Shown here: positions 33,761 to 44,824 of the stretch, piece after piece
Layout of the letters: each line of letters begins with the position of its first letter
How positions within the stretch are numbered: position 1 is the stretch's first letter
NCBI GenBank assembly: GCA_035771175.1
Contig: CM069596.1
Location: 9,350,001 to 9,414,000 of the forward strand
From: Paratinospora sagittata
Taxonomy: Eukaryota > Streptophyta > Magnoliopsida > Ranunculales > Menispermaceae
DNA: 64,000 nt
Direction: 5' to 3'
The notes under the pieces: generated by a model
The model's input: only the letters and a program-made list of their open reading frames with translations
Database searches by the model: none
Told to the model about the DNA's origin: nothing
Translations under genes and position numbers: made by a program

Positions 33761-33911
33761 CCTTTCTTGAAATGCCACCTGGGCGGTGACGTGGCGCTTG
33801 TTTGGGGCGCTGACTGTGCTATAAACAGTAAAATATGGCAAACGGGTCATTATTTGTGTGTGGATGGCATTTATGAAATTATTTTATTTTTTAGGGGTAA
33901 TCATGTCAAAA
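33705..33911. repeat. Right terminal inverted repeat of the Mutator-like element
   Basis: Reverse complement of 26958-27165, ending GGGGTAATCATGTCAAAA. It overlaps the inner palindromes. Confidence 0.92.
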
Positions 33912-34522
33912 GGCCTGGACAAAGTTAATGCTCTAATTAAAAAAAATCCAATTAATTGAAAAAATATATTTTTTTTTTCTTTGAAAAAATACAAATTGAC
34001 TAAATGTGGTTGAAAAGAATATAATTTTCAACCCCATAAACTAAATGTGGTTGAAACAAATACACTTTAGCCTAAGACCTCTTTTTTTTTCAACCAATAA
34101 AAGGGCGATCACTATTCAAACTAAAAGAAGTACCTCACCTCAGAAGCAGTAGTTGGAGCCCAATTTTTTTTTGTTTTTTTTTTTTCAGACTTTAGCATAA
34201 GAATATAAGTATTTGAAAAATACACATTTTTGACATTATTGTTAAGATTTAGTGAATTGCTTTAAATCATAAGTTCGATTACAAAATTTAAGTCCAACCA
34301 CTCTTAAAAGATAATTAAAAAAATGTCAGTTAAAAAGCGTTACTAAAGTATTTATCAAATGTCTAACCAAAGCATTTGCGCAGCAATATACTAAAACACA
34401 ACCCACTTGGTTTGGACTTTGGAGAAAGTTCGCATTTGCTTCTTCTAGAGCAAGGAGCGAACGAACGCAGTTCGGAGGGAACGAAAAAGAAGAGAGTGAG
34501 AGCGAGAAGTAGAAGAAGAAGA
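33912..34522 (+). other. SAP18 promoter and 5' leader
   Basis: AT-rich DNA, then a purine-rich leader (AAGAAGAGAGTGAGAGCGAG...) directly before the ATG at 34523. No clear TATA box. The frame is open upstream of the ATG but without a conserved start. Confidence 0.5.
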
Positions 34523-34651
34523 ATGACGGGGCCGATGGAGGCACAGAACAGAGCATCGAGAACTCTTCCACCGCCACCACCTCCTCCTCAGGCCAGAGGC
34601 CCTCCCCCTTCTGCTCGTCCTCGTTTCGAGTCCGTCGACCGTGAAAAGGTT

Positions 34652-34726
<75 letters not shown>

Positions 34727-37700
34727 AATCATTCTAGCTAGGGCTTTTTTCTTGAAAGCCTAGTGTTTTCAAAGAACGAGAAAAGTTTGGGATTTTGATA
34801 TAAAGTTGCAAAATTCTTGGTGAGTTTGATGTATCTTTAATCGATGGTTAACAGTAATGCTCAGTTTATCAAATTGTTACGATAACATTTATTTTCTTTT
34901 ACTTTTGTGTTAATTTCGAATAAATAGAGGTAGTTAGGTTAGTTTTTGGCCATGTTGTAGAACATGGGTGTGAGGTTAGAGAAAATGGGTTGTGCGTGCT
35001 AGTCTATAGGAATTATTGGTGCTGTAATTTTCTATTTAAATAGAGAAGATGAATGGAAATGAGAGCAGAAAATTATCCATAAGGTCATGTTTTGATCCAC
35101 TGTAGGTTTTGGTTTCCTCTAATGAACCATTCGGATTTCTTGGTTTCCTCAATTGAACCAATTATCTTTTCCTTTTCTTTTGTATGTAATATTTTTCTAT
35201 TTTAGAAAATGGGTTTGTATCACAAATATTCTGAGCTTGTTTGTTAAGGAAATTTTTTTTTTTTTCTTTTTGCATTCTCTTTTTGCTCATTGATCTATTC
35301 TAATTGATGGAGTATTTTTTGTACTTGTATTTCACTTGCAGACTTGCCCTTTGCTGCTTCGAGTTTTCACCAAGGTAATTTCCACCTTTTGCCACCCCTA
35401 CTTCTCGATCTATTTGTGTTTTTATTTGTTTTATTTCTTTCTGATAATCTCCATTGAGTTTTCACCAATCTCAAATATAAATACTGGAATGCACTAATTT
35501 CAGCCTAAAGTTTGTTGCTTTTCTGGATACCAGTGGAAATGCTAATTTATGCCAAATCCAAATGCAAATGTTGTCATTGGCATATGCATTTTGAGGGACT
35601 TCTTCAGCTGATTTTTTATTTTCTTGATTTTTCCATTAGTTTTTGAGTTTTGTTGGTCTTTGATGTCAATATTGACTAAGTCAGCTTCTAAGCAATAGTT
35701 TAATTCCTGGTGTTCTGTCAAGTGGCTTATACTGGTAAAATGGTCTATGTTTCAGTTTTCTGTCCTGTTTGGAGCTTAGTTGGGAAGAACTGTCTGCTAT
35801 TTATCTTGAGTTTTAAGTTCTTATGTTGCTTCATCTCAAATTCTCAATGAGATAAGTGGTAACAGATACATTTCTTAAGGAAAGTTAGATCCATTCAGGG
35901 ACTTATAGTTAATGTCGAAATTGTGAGTTGTGTTGTTATCCCTCCTTTTATTCTTTATTGAGTATAAAACATATTGTTTGGGAGTTATTCCCAGAAGAAG
36001 CCTAAGTAAGATGGACCGAATGAGCTTGCAATTGCATTCTTTTTTAAATTGTTTTAAAAGAAGTTGCTTCTTCTGAAAAAAAGGACAAAGAAGAAGAATT
36101 GGAAAATTTCATTCCATGTTCTTCGACACATTCTCTTGCTTAATGATACTCCTCAGTCCTCCCCCCCCCCCCCCCCCCCCCCCCCCCCCGTACATACAAA
36201 TATACAATAGATTCTTAATGAGTCATGCTATATTCCTAAACTAGAAACTTAAGTCCTTAATTTTAGGGAGCTTCTATATGTACCCCCACAAAACCACTCT
36301 CTACACCCACCTAAATTTAAAAATCTATTTGATTGCTCTCTTTGCTCCATACAAATTCCCTAATTACCCTTCTCACCATACCCATACTTCCCGAGCACCA
36401 CCTGTTGCCCTCTTCTTCTCCATCCAAAAACGTCTAACTCTAAATCTCTCTAAAAATCATCTTATTCCTTTCTAAAATCAATTTCTTTTGTTTCAAAGAG
36501 TGTTGAATGACACAAAATCAAGTGGTGTAGGCCCTTTGTTGAAGAATTTTAGTTCTTTGGAGATTTAAAGATTGATTTCAAAATCACTATTTCAATAAGA
36601 AATTACCTGTCTTTTTATATCATATCTGGTATTTACTATTTAGAAGTTCGAAACTTGCATTTGTTGTATTTTTTGTGAAAAACCTTGCCGGAACTTCTAA
36701 AAATCATTAATGTAAGGTTCAGTTACACAGGACCAAACCGATTACATTGATTTGAAACATGATCGAATAGAGGGCTTATGTTCAGTTCTGTCCAACCGAA
36801 CCCATTTTAAAATGTTCGGTCATGTTCGACCGAACCATTTAAAAAATTGGTTTTTCTCATTTTTTTTTTCCTACTATAAATCTTTGAACTCGCTTTTGCT
36901 TTATATTTCAAATGTAAAAATGCCAAAAAGACGACGTGAGAACACAACAAATGAGCAAAGCTTGTCTAAATGAAAAGAATTTTTCATTCATAGGAAAAAT
37001 AACCATTTTATTGAAGCATGTTTACTGTCTTACAAAAATAAGCACCTATTACAAGAAAATTCACTATTACATGTAAAAGGACCATCACCATTATCTCACT
37101 ATTTAAGTCCACTATATCTTGTGTTGTAATCCAATCCTTAACCACACCTGTGCAATTCAAGATCTTGTTTAAACATGGTATTTCTCATCTCTTCGCTTGG
37201 CTCTTCAATCTAAATTTACAAAAAAATTACAATTAGATAAAAAATAACCCAATAAACATCATAGTCAATACTAAAATAACCCCACAGACATAAACTAAAT
37301 ATTGATGCAATTAAACAAGCGAAAATTAAAAAAAAAAAAGTTGGTTGGCTCATACAGGATCAAACTTGAGGCTTAGGTTTGGCCACATCAAATTGTATCC
37401 TAAACAATAGGTTCGGTCACGTAGGATCAAACCAAAAGCATGATTTTTTGCCAAAAAAAAAAGAATATTTGAAATAAACCAAAAACTTACCTTAGATTGT
37501 TGTGCGTCATGTCTCCAACTTGATTCCAATGTCATGTTGTTTCCAAAGTGTGTTGATGAATGGGTTTTTTAAAAACCCTAGAGCTTGGTTTCCACCACAA
37601 TAGAAAACTGTAAAATAAGATTTGTAAATAATTTAAAGTACTTTCAAGATGATTCAAGTCTTCGAAGATGAAATCTAAAACTACAAGTTGTATTTGAAAA

Positions 37701-40700
37701 GAAAAAAAATCTTTAGAAGTGAAATGAGATTGAAAATGGAGGAACATGAAGGTGGGTTAGGTGGTGGGTAGGGAAAGCAGAGACTTCAAAAAAAAAAATG
37801 ATAAAATAATTTAGTTTAGGTACATTTTATAAAATCACACTAGGGTATTGTCGGTATTAATGATTTTTAATTTTGGTGAGTAAGGAGAGTGATTTTATGG
37901 GGGTACAAATAGAAGCTCCCTAATTTTAATGATAACTCATGGAAATTTTATTATTTTCCCCCAAAAGGTCCTGATTACTTTTCAGCCAAATGCGTGATTG
38001 CTTTACAAAAAGACGACCTTTCTAGTTGCCTTTCTCTCAGATGCCTCAAGACATATCTTGGAGATGACAATAGTGAAACTAAAAATGTTCGTCGTACTTG
38101 CCAAAAACCAAATATATGATGAGAGAAGAGGATCAACTAGCTTTCTCGTTGATTTTCAAATAAAATAGAAATCACTGATCACCTACCTTGGATTCGCCTA
38201 AAATTAAATGTTCATATATCCAAGATCCTAGAATTATAGCAAGTTTTTATGCAATCAAACTGTCAACCTTTGGTGGCAAAATATCTTGGAACCGTAGTTG
38301 TTAAATCAGAATCGAATTGCAAGATCGTTAAGGGTGGGATTCAAATTGAATCATAAATTGTAAGATTTTTTTTTTCTTCTGATTTTCTAAAAAATTACAA
38401 AAAGTATAGGAAAATCTGAAATAATGTAACAATAATTTATTTATCTAAAATGCATATCAAAATATTCAAAACTAAGCCTCAACCTTCAAAAAAAAATTCA
38501 TCACTATTTGTCAAAGATTTTAAGGCATCAAACATCAAAATAGGGCAAGGTAAGGTCACAATATATCATTTAATTGCATTCTAATCTAAGAAACAAAGTA
38601 AGGGTAGAAACTATCAAATACTTATAAACTTTTGCCTTTTGAAAACCTAAGTAAGAAATGCATTTTTGCTCCAATAGAAAAATAAGCAACTTTTTGGAGG
38701 TGAGATGGAAGAAGGGATCAAAGTCAAATAAGCAACTTTTTGGAGGTGAGATGGAAGAAGGGATCAAAGTCTTTCCCTTAAATATGTGTAATGGAGACAA
38801 ATATAAGGCTTTTTTTTTTTTTTTTGAGCAGAAACAAAGTTTAATTATATTAATGTAAGAATGAGATAACTGTACATGCACTGTTCACCAGAGGTGATAG
38901 TAAGAAGAATAAACCCAATCCTCTAGCTCCCAACGAGTCCATATCCCACTTAAGATAGAGTAGCCCTACCCACATACATGCAATTATTCCAATTCAATAA
39001 CCATTCAGAGATCGAGAAACCCTTGCCCAAAGGCGAGGCAAAGATCCATGTACTAGACTTAAGCTTAATGTCTTCCCATAGCTGCGTCTCAGACTTTTCC
39101 ACTCTATGGAAAACCCTGTTGTTACGTTCTAACCATATCATCCATAAAGCGGCATAAAATGCTATCATACCCAACCCTTTTTCCTTAATTGACAAAGAGG
39201 GCAAATGTTGCAAAGACAAAGCATCTTCCACCTGGTTAGGGGCCATGAACCTATGGCCTGAAAAGTTGATCCATTCCCCCCAAATCTTCCTCACAAATTC
39301 ACACTGGATGAATAAATGATCTATGCTTTCCCCATTCCTTTTGCAAAATGTGCAGTAATGAGGTGACAAACACATATTGGGAAGCCTTCGTTGCGTCATT
39401 TCCGTTGTATTAATTCGCCTGTGAGCCAAGGCCCACCCAAATACCTTACCTTAGATGGTACATGTGCCTGCCAAATGTGAGTAAAGCAAGGGAATGGTGG
39501 AATGTGTGGTGCATCAATGAGTGTTGTGAAAAAGGATTTGCAAGTGTATGCCTTAGATGGGTCAAGGGACCAAGTAATCCTATATGGTTCCAGTGTCAGG
39601 GAAACGTTTTGAAGTTTGTTAAGAAGGGAACCTATCTTTGCGAACTCTCTACCTGTTAAGGCCCTAGGAAGGTGCAGGTTCCAGGATATGATTTGGGAAT
39701 TTGACAGTGAAGAATGGTCCAAAAAAGAGGCTATGGAACGATTATGAAGGGTAGATAGTTTGTAAATGTGTGGAAAGGTAGTAGCCAGTGTGGAGTTATC
39801 CAACCATCTGTCCTCCCAAAAGCTGAATAGCTGACCATTACCAACTCTGAATGTCAAATGAGGAGAGAACTGAGGCACCAATGAAGAAATGAACTTCCAC
39901 GTACATCTATAAGTAGACTTCATCCTCCTACCCAACCCATCAAAGTCAAGCTTGCCGTATTTGCTAGAAATCACCTTTGCTCATAAAGAATGTGGATCTC
40001 TAATGAACCTCCAAATCCATTTGCTACAAAGCACAACATTACGAAGTGACAAGTTCCCAATACCCAAGCCGCCACCTTTCTCCACCGATCTCTTGACCAC
40101 CTCCCACTTTATCAAGTTGGAGGGGCCTCTATCTTTCTTGCATCCCCAAAAGAACCTTTTAATCCTTTTCTCTATCCATGCTGCCACTGATGATGGGATC
40201 TTGAACATAGACATGTAGTATGAAGGAAGTGGTCGTCCTCCCTTGGATAGAAAAGCCCGTTTCCAGCCATCTAGTCTTTTGGAAATTTTAGCCATAATTG
40301 ATTCCCAAAATCCATTGGAAAATGGATTGCCTTCAAGCGGGAGACCTAAATAATTCATAGTCCATGTTCCCACTGAACATCCCACCTTATTAGCTAAGTG
40401 AGTAAGTGTCTCCGGATTCATGTTAATGCCCACCATCTGACTTTTGAAGAGATTTACCCTTAAGCCTGATAACTCACTGAAATGCTGCAGAACCCCAATG
40501 GCATTGAGTATGTTTTCTTCCTCCCCTCTCAAAAGAAACAATGTATTGTCTGCGTATTGTAGATGAGAAATCTCGATCTTATCTTTGCCAACTTCAAAAC
40601 CATGCACCATAGAGAATTTCCTACCCCGTAGCATCAATCTGCTTAGGCCATCTGCCACAATAGTAAACAAGAAGGGGAATAATGGATACCCTTGTTTCAG

Positions 40701-43700
40701 CCCTCTCTCGGCATTAAATTTTTCCCTCGGCCTACCATTGATGACCACTAAGTAGGTACCTGAGGAAATACAACCATTTATCCAAGATAACCATCTGCTG
40801 CCAAATCCTTTCCTCCTCATCACAAACTTCTTGAAGCCCCAATCCACCAAGTCATAAGCTTTGGCAAAATCCACTTTGAGAATCACCCCCTTCTTTCCAC
40901 TCGACTTGTAGTTCTCCACTGCCTCATTGGCGATAAGGACTGCATCAAGGATCTGTCTACCCTCAATAAATGTTGACTAGTAAGGAGAAGTGATTTTCTG
41001 CAAAACAGATCTTAACCTTATAGCCAAGACCTTGGATATGATCTTGTACAGGCTGGTAGTTAAGCTAATAGGACAAAAGTCCTTTAGGCTCCATGATTTA
41101 GACTTCTTGGGAACGAGGCAAATGTATGTCTCATTGGTTTGAATGTTGACCTTGCCGTTTTGGTAGAACACTTCAAACACCTTCATTAGTTCATCCTTTT
41201 TAGCTTTTGAAAAGCTCAAGGTTGTCTCATTGGGTTATTAAAATGTTAAAAAAAAAGTTGAAGTTGAAAAAAATTAGCAAACAATTTTAAAAAATTGTTT
41301 ATAGATTGAGTTAAGTAGTTTTTGAATAAATCTTATGATTCTATTTGAATCGTACGATTCAACCAAAAATCTTATGATTTTTGAGATTTTGCGATTTTTT
41401 CAAAACATTGAATCATAGTAGGTGCGATTCGACTTGAATCATATGATTCAAGTGAAAAATCAAACCAATTTGATAACTATGTTTGGAACTGCTGCATTAG
41501 TTTAGTTTAGGCATGAGAGTTTAGTGTTTGACAAGAAAAAAATTAATGGAAGAAACAACAATCATCTATTTTTTCTTTCTTTCTTTTTTTTTCGTTTTCA
41601 ATCCTCAAACTTAAGAATTGCATTAATCTAATTTATGTCGGCTCTTTTCTTGTGGTGCTTAAAGTAACTAGATATTCCATAAAGTGGAGGTTAATGTTTG
41701 TGTAATCATAAATTGATGGCATCCTGTCATTGCATTTAGCTTTCAGTTTCTTGGTTATTTACTGTGATCCATTGTTGTAAATTTGTAATTGTTCTCTCTG
41801 TGTAATGAGTTGAATGTTGAGTTGTATGATTTACATGTGATCAATTCTTCAGTTTGATTTTGATTTTGATTGATTTTATGATGGGGGCTGGACTGAGTCT
41901 GACTTTGTTAACCATGATAGAGAGGTGATGAATCTTCCGTCGTTGTTACGACAATTCATTTCTTCGACCAACAATTTTTTTCTTTTTTGAGAAGATACAA
42001 TGTTAGTAGTTAGTTGTATAACCTGTTCCATCACCAAACTGCACTCTCAGGGAGGTATCAGGCTCATTCTTGACCTATTAATCCCCCTCACCCCCTAGGG
42101 TGAGACAGTGGAGAGTTGATCCTGAAACCTTTGGGTTCCAAAGCCACCTCTTTACCAACTACACCAACTCCATGTTGGCATTTCTTCTACCAACATTTGA
42201 TAAACGTAATCATCTTGTTTTGAATTAACAAGATTCTATAATGGAGTAGCTCCTTAGCATATTACCCTTACAATGATAGTTTACAATGATCCTTCAATGA
42301 TTGGAAGGCCAGTCTTGTGATTGTTGTCAAATTATAATGAACTGCTAAAATTTCCTCCTTTAGGTTGCCATGGAAGTTGTCACCTTGATACTTGGATTTA
42401 TTTATTACACTTCCATCTGATAAGCAACCTATCTATACTACAACCAAAAAGCATTATGTTTCCAATATTTTACAATTTTAACCAAAATTGAAACTTAAGT
42501 TCTTCATAATGTTATTGTTGTCTTAAATGTAAATACAATTTCTCAAGAACATGTGCAATGTACATGTACGACCATGACTCCCTGGCATTAATATTTCTAA
42601 CAAGAGATTAGGCATATGAAGCCCATATCAAAGGACTGTTACAATGTTTAACATGATGTTCAAGGTATAGTATTGTTCCCACTTATTAAAATAACATAAA
42701 ATTACAACACCTCCAAAGTGATGTGGCACGCATTTAGAATTCAGTCAACTGCAAATGGTGCATGCCAAAACATCTGGACTTGGCTAGATCCCCCTGTACA
42801 TTTTCGCATTTGTGACATATTGATGAGTGGGCCTCATGATTTGTTGCTTTATGTCTAGTCTATATAGGGAAATGAGTGAATCTGGAGGGGCTAACAAAAT
42901 ATTATAGAACCAAATGTAGCAGTAGTCTATTGTTAGATGCATAACCATGGGGAACTTGGATGAGAATGCCTTTATTGCCTTGAAAAGAACTCACTTCAAA
43001 AATGCACCAACCTTGATTAGATAAAATTTCTCCTGACAATTTCCATATATTTAGCAAACTAGATATTATAGCAATTAACTCTTCATACAATTGTGAATAA
43101 AACAACTAGTCCATCTGCAACAGTGTAGTCCTGCCTACAATATTGAGAGTATATAAATCTTCAGTAATATTATCATTAGTTATATCTTTCTTAATTACTT
43201 GTATGCATGTTATTTTAAATCTTTCTCTTTGTCTATCATTATGGTTAATAAATACTTTTTAACTGAAATCAGTTTTTTATATTCATATTTTGATATATTT
43301 GTACATATCTTTTCATAAAGATTTTTCTGATTAAGCTTTAGGAAGGTTATGCTATAACTGATTTATGATAACCACAAATTATTGGACTGGAAAGTGTATA
43401 GCGTTTTCCAGAAATCTGACATCGATGCCAAATACCTTTGATGATTTCAGTTCAAAAGTCTTAATGTTGTTAATGGATCATATTTCCATAGTTGTAGGCT
43501 ATTTATCAGAAGGAAAAACCAGGAAAAAGAAAAGGAGCAAAAAAGATTGCTTCACTTCTTGAAAATGTTGAAAGCTTTTAAAAGTTGATTTTTTTCTGCT
43601 TCATCAATTCACCTAATTTGTTCAACAACCAATCGAATTGGATTAAAATTTCTCTAATTACGATTGAAAAATGTTAGTTTTGCTTGAATTGGGTGATATA

Positions 43701-44824
43701 TTGGAGATTTTAAGCACAGGAGTCAATGGTTTGGTAATGCATCACTACATGTTATTGTGTATGGTTGATTCCACTATTCATCCTTGTATTTGTGATCGCC
43801 TGCTCTTCATGTCAAGTCTTGATTACTTGCACATAACTGTGTGATACTTTTCAAACCTCTGTGCAGATAGGAGGTCATCATACAAAGGAAGACTTTGCAG
43901 TGAGAGGGAAAGAGCCCAAGGAGGAGGTCCAGATTTACACATGGAAAGATGCTACTTTACGTGAGTTAACTGATCTGGTATGTTGGACGATGCTCCTATA
44001 TTTGTTTTGAGTCTTTAGAAGTCTATTCTCTTGTTGATGTTATTTGAAAACATCTCTTTTTTCAGGTCAAGGAAGTTGCTCCTGCAGCAAGGAGAAGAGA
44101 TGCAAAGTTGTCTTTTGCATTTGTATATCCTGATAAAAATGGCCGTTACGTGGTGAGACCAGTAAGTAGGACATTAGCTCTTCTCCTTCTTTTCTCCTTC
44201 ATTGTCCTGTTTTCTCTCAGCACCAAAAGATTTCAACATGTTTCCTGTACTGTTTCTTATAAAAAATATTATGCCTTAATAACAATTTTGATGCCCTGAG
44301 ACTCATCTGCCATCCATCTGCAAAAGCTTAAAATGCTTCGTATCCACTTCTGGCATCAGATTCAGATTTGGTTGGAACCTATTTGCCACAAATCTTCAAT
44401 ATTTATTGCTGTCCATTGTGTTCTTGTACCTTGGAAACACTTAAAGAATTTGAAATGCAGCACCAAGTTCCCTCAGATCGAGCAAATTATCCTCCACCCT
44501 TTAGTCAATTGTCCAGCACCACAATTTTTCTTTTCTTTTTTTTTTAATCAAATGCACGTAATTGCTAATACCAACATTGTCGATTGCAAATAGCTGTGAC
44601 TTGGTATCTTTCATTGGATCATGCAGGTGGGAATGACCCATTCCTATGGAAATGGCAGAAGACTTGACGATAACAAGGCACTAGCTGAACTCAGCTTCCA
44701 GGTAAAATCTCATTAATTCTTGTTTTTTTGCCTCCTATATTGACGCACTTGAGGGCGCTAACTGAACTTTTTTCTGTCACCTGTCGTGAAGATTGGAGAT
44801 TACTTGGATGTGGCGATACTGTAG
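34523..44824 (+). CDS. SAP18: SAP18, Sin3-associated polypeptide of 18 kDa
   Basis: SAP18 joins the Sin3 histone deacetylase complex and, with SR45/RNPS1 and Acinus, the ASAP complex on spliced RNA; it has a ubiquitin-like fold and is nuclear. Exons: 34523-34648, 35342-35374, 43867-43977, 44066-44161, 44627-44701, 44792-44824. All are whole numbers of codons (phase 0) and together give 157 residues, close to the plant family's ~150. Sequence in order: a Pro-rich N-terminus (RTLPPPPPPPQARGPPPS), DREKTCPLLLRVFTK, IGGHHTKEDFAVRGKEPKEE, VQIYTWKDATLRELTDL, VKEVAPAARRRDAKLSFAF, VYPDKNGRYVVRP, VGMTHSYGNGRRLDDNKALA, IGDYLDVAIL. All splice sites are GT-AG. No damage is seen. Intron 2 is 8.5 kb because of a TIR element, a hAT-like element with a LINE inside it, and a SINE. 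Confidence 0.96.
34655..34722 (+). repeat. (CT)n microsatellite in SAP18 intron 1
   Basis: About 68 bp of CT repeats starting six bases after the donor site. Confidence 0.97.
35375..36265 (+). other. SAP18 intron 2, left part
   Basis: T-rich intron sequence with no ORF. It includes a run of 29 C at 36161-36189, which could also be a sequencing or assembly artefact. Confidence 0.6.
36266..37920. mobile_element. TIR DNA transposon, non-autonomous, 1655 bp, with 8-bp target duplication
   Basis: Terminal inverted repeats of ~46 bp: GGGAGCTTCTATATGTACCC at the left, and the reverse complement GGGAGCTTCTATTTGTACCC from the right. TAATTTTA flanks both sides (36258-36265 and 37921-37928). An 8-bp duplication fits the hAT superfamily. 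The interior has copies of GTTCGGTC-type words in both orientations but no transposase. Confidence 0.85.
37929..38284 (+). other. SAP18 intron 2, between two insertions
   Basis: Plain intron DNA; nothing recognised. Confidence 0.5.
38681..38772 (+). repeat. 46-bp tandem duplication
   Basis: AATAAGCAACTTTTTGGAGG and the next 26 bases occur twice in perfect tandem (38681 and 38727), just left of the LINE's poly(A) end. Confidence 0.95.
38809..41221 (-). mobile_element. 5'-truncated L1-type LINE
   Basis: On the minus strand the element ends in a ~16-base A-run (T-run at ~38809-38824), as expected of target-primed insertion. Coding remains read from 41219 down to 38950: reverse transcriptase (SWSLKDFCPISL, KKGVILKVDFAKAYDLVDW, RGLKQGYPLFPFLF, HLQYADNTLFLL), then the C-terminal region with a zinc-binding-type RT-associated domain (CTFCKRNGESIDHLFIQCEF). 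Damage: TAG just after KITSPY (40977), TAA after RDPHSL near 39981, and a frameshift near 39425. The catalytic YADD is YADN. ORF1, the endonuclease and the first RT blocks are missing, so it is truncated at its 5' end. The element lies inside a hAT-like element in SAP18 intron 2, antisense to the gene. No clear target duplication found. Confidence 0.9.
41490..41956 (+). other. SAP18 intron 2, between hAT-like element and SINE
   Basis: T-rich intron DNA; no gene signal. Confidence 0.5.
41974..42178 (-). mobile_element. tRNA-derived SINE, 205 bp, with 17-bp target duplication
   Basis: On the minus strand it starts at 42178 and has an A-box (TGGTGTAGTTGGTAAAGAGG) and a B-box (GGTTTCAGGATCAAC) with tRNA-like spacing. 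It ends in an A-rich tail (T-rich 41974-41988 on plus). CATTTCTTCGACCAACA (41957-41973) and CATTTCTTCTACCAACA (42179-42195) are target duplications with one mismatch. It is antisense to SAP18. Confidence 0.88.
42196..43866 (+). other. SAP18 intron 2, right part
   Basis: AT-rich intron sequence to the acceptor CTGTGCAG at 43866. Nothing further recognised. Confidence 0.55.

Larger units (their letters stand above)
26958..33911 (+). mobile_element. Mutator-like element with plant-mobile-domain gene and captured PPR fragment (~7 kb)
   Basis: Long terminal inverted repeats (>200 bp, nearly identical) bound it. Between them, in order, lie a TATA/pyrimidine-rich leader, a six-exon gene with a PB1-like N-terminus and a plant mobile domain, a 179-bp tandem array, a PPR gene fragment with its 3' flank, and palindrome clusters near both ends. 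PMD genes of the transposon type are known from Mutator-like and gypsy elements, and capture of host gene pieces is known for Pack-MULEs. No MURA transposase is seen, so it would depend on another element. I could not find a 9-bp target duplication. Confidence 0.8.
38293..41481. mobile_element. hAT-like non-autonomous element split by a LINE
   Basis: Imperfect TIRs CGTAGTTGTTAAAT (38293) and CATAGTTATCAAAT (reverse complement of 41468-41481). Target duplications CTTGGAAC (38285-38292) and TTTGGAAC (41482-41489), 7 of 8 matching. Inner parts are rich in AATCGTACGATTC-like words near the right end and GAATCGAATTG near the left. Without the LINE it would be about 0.8 kb. No transposase. Confidence 0.65.

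Noticed and set aside
34376..34741. Longer N-terminus for SAP18 or an ORF running into Ser/Leu repeats
   Set aside because: The upstream part is leader and the Ser/Leu tail is the (CT)n microsatellite past the donor site; the family starts close to the chosen Met and splices after DREK.
36161..36189. C29 run as a functional structure (i-motif)
   Set aside because: Homopolymer runs of this length in an assembly are often artefacts; no other support in the sequence.
40977..41219. A separate small gene at the right end of the LINE
   Set aside because: SWSLKDFCPISL is the RT block of the LINE; it is joined in frame to the next part across one stop.
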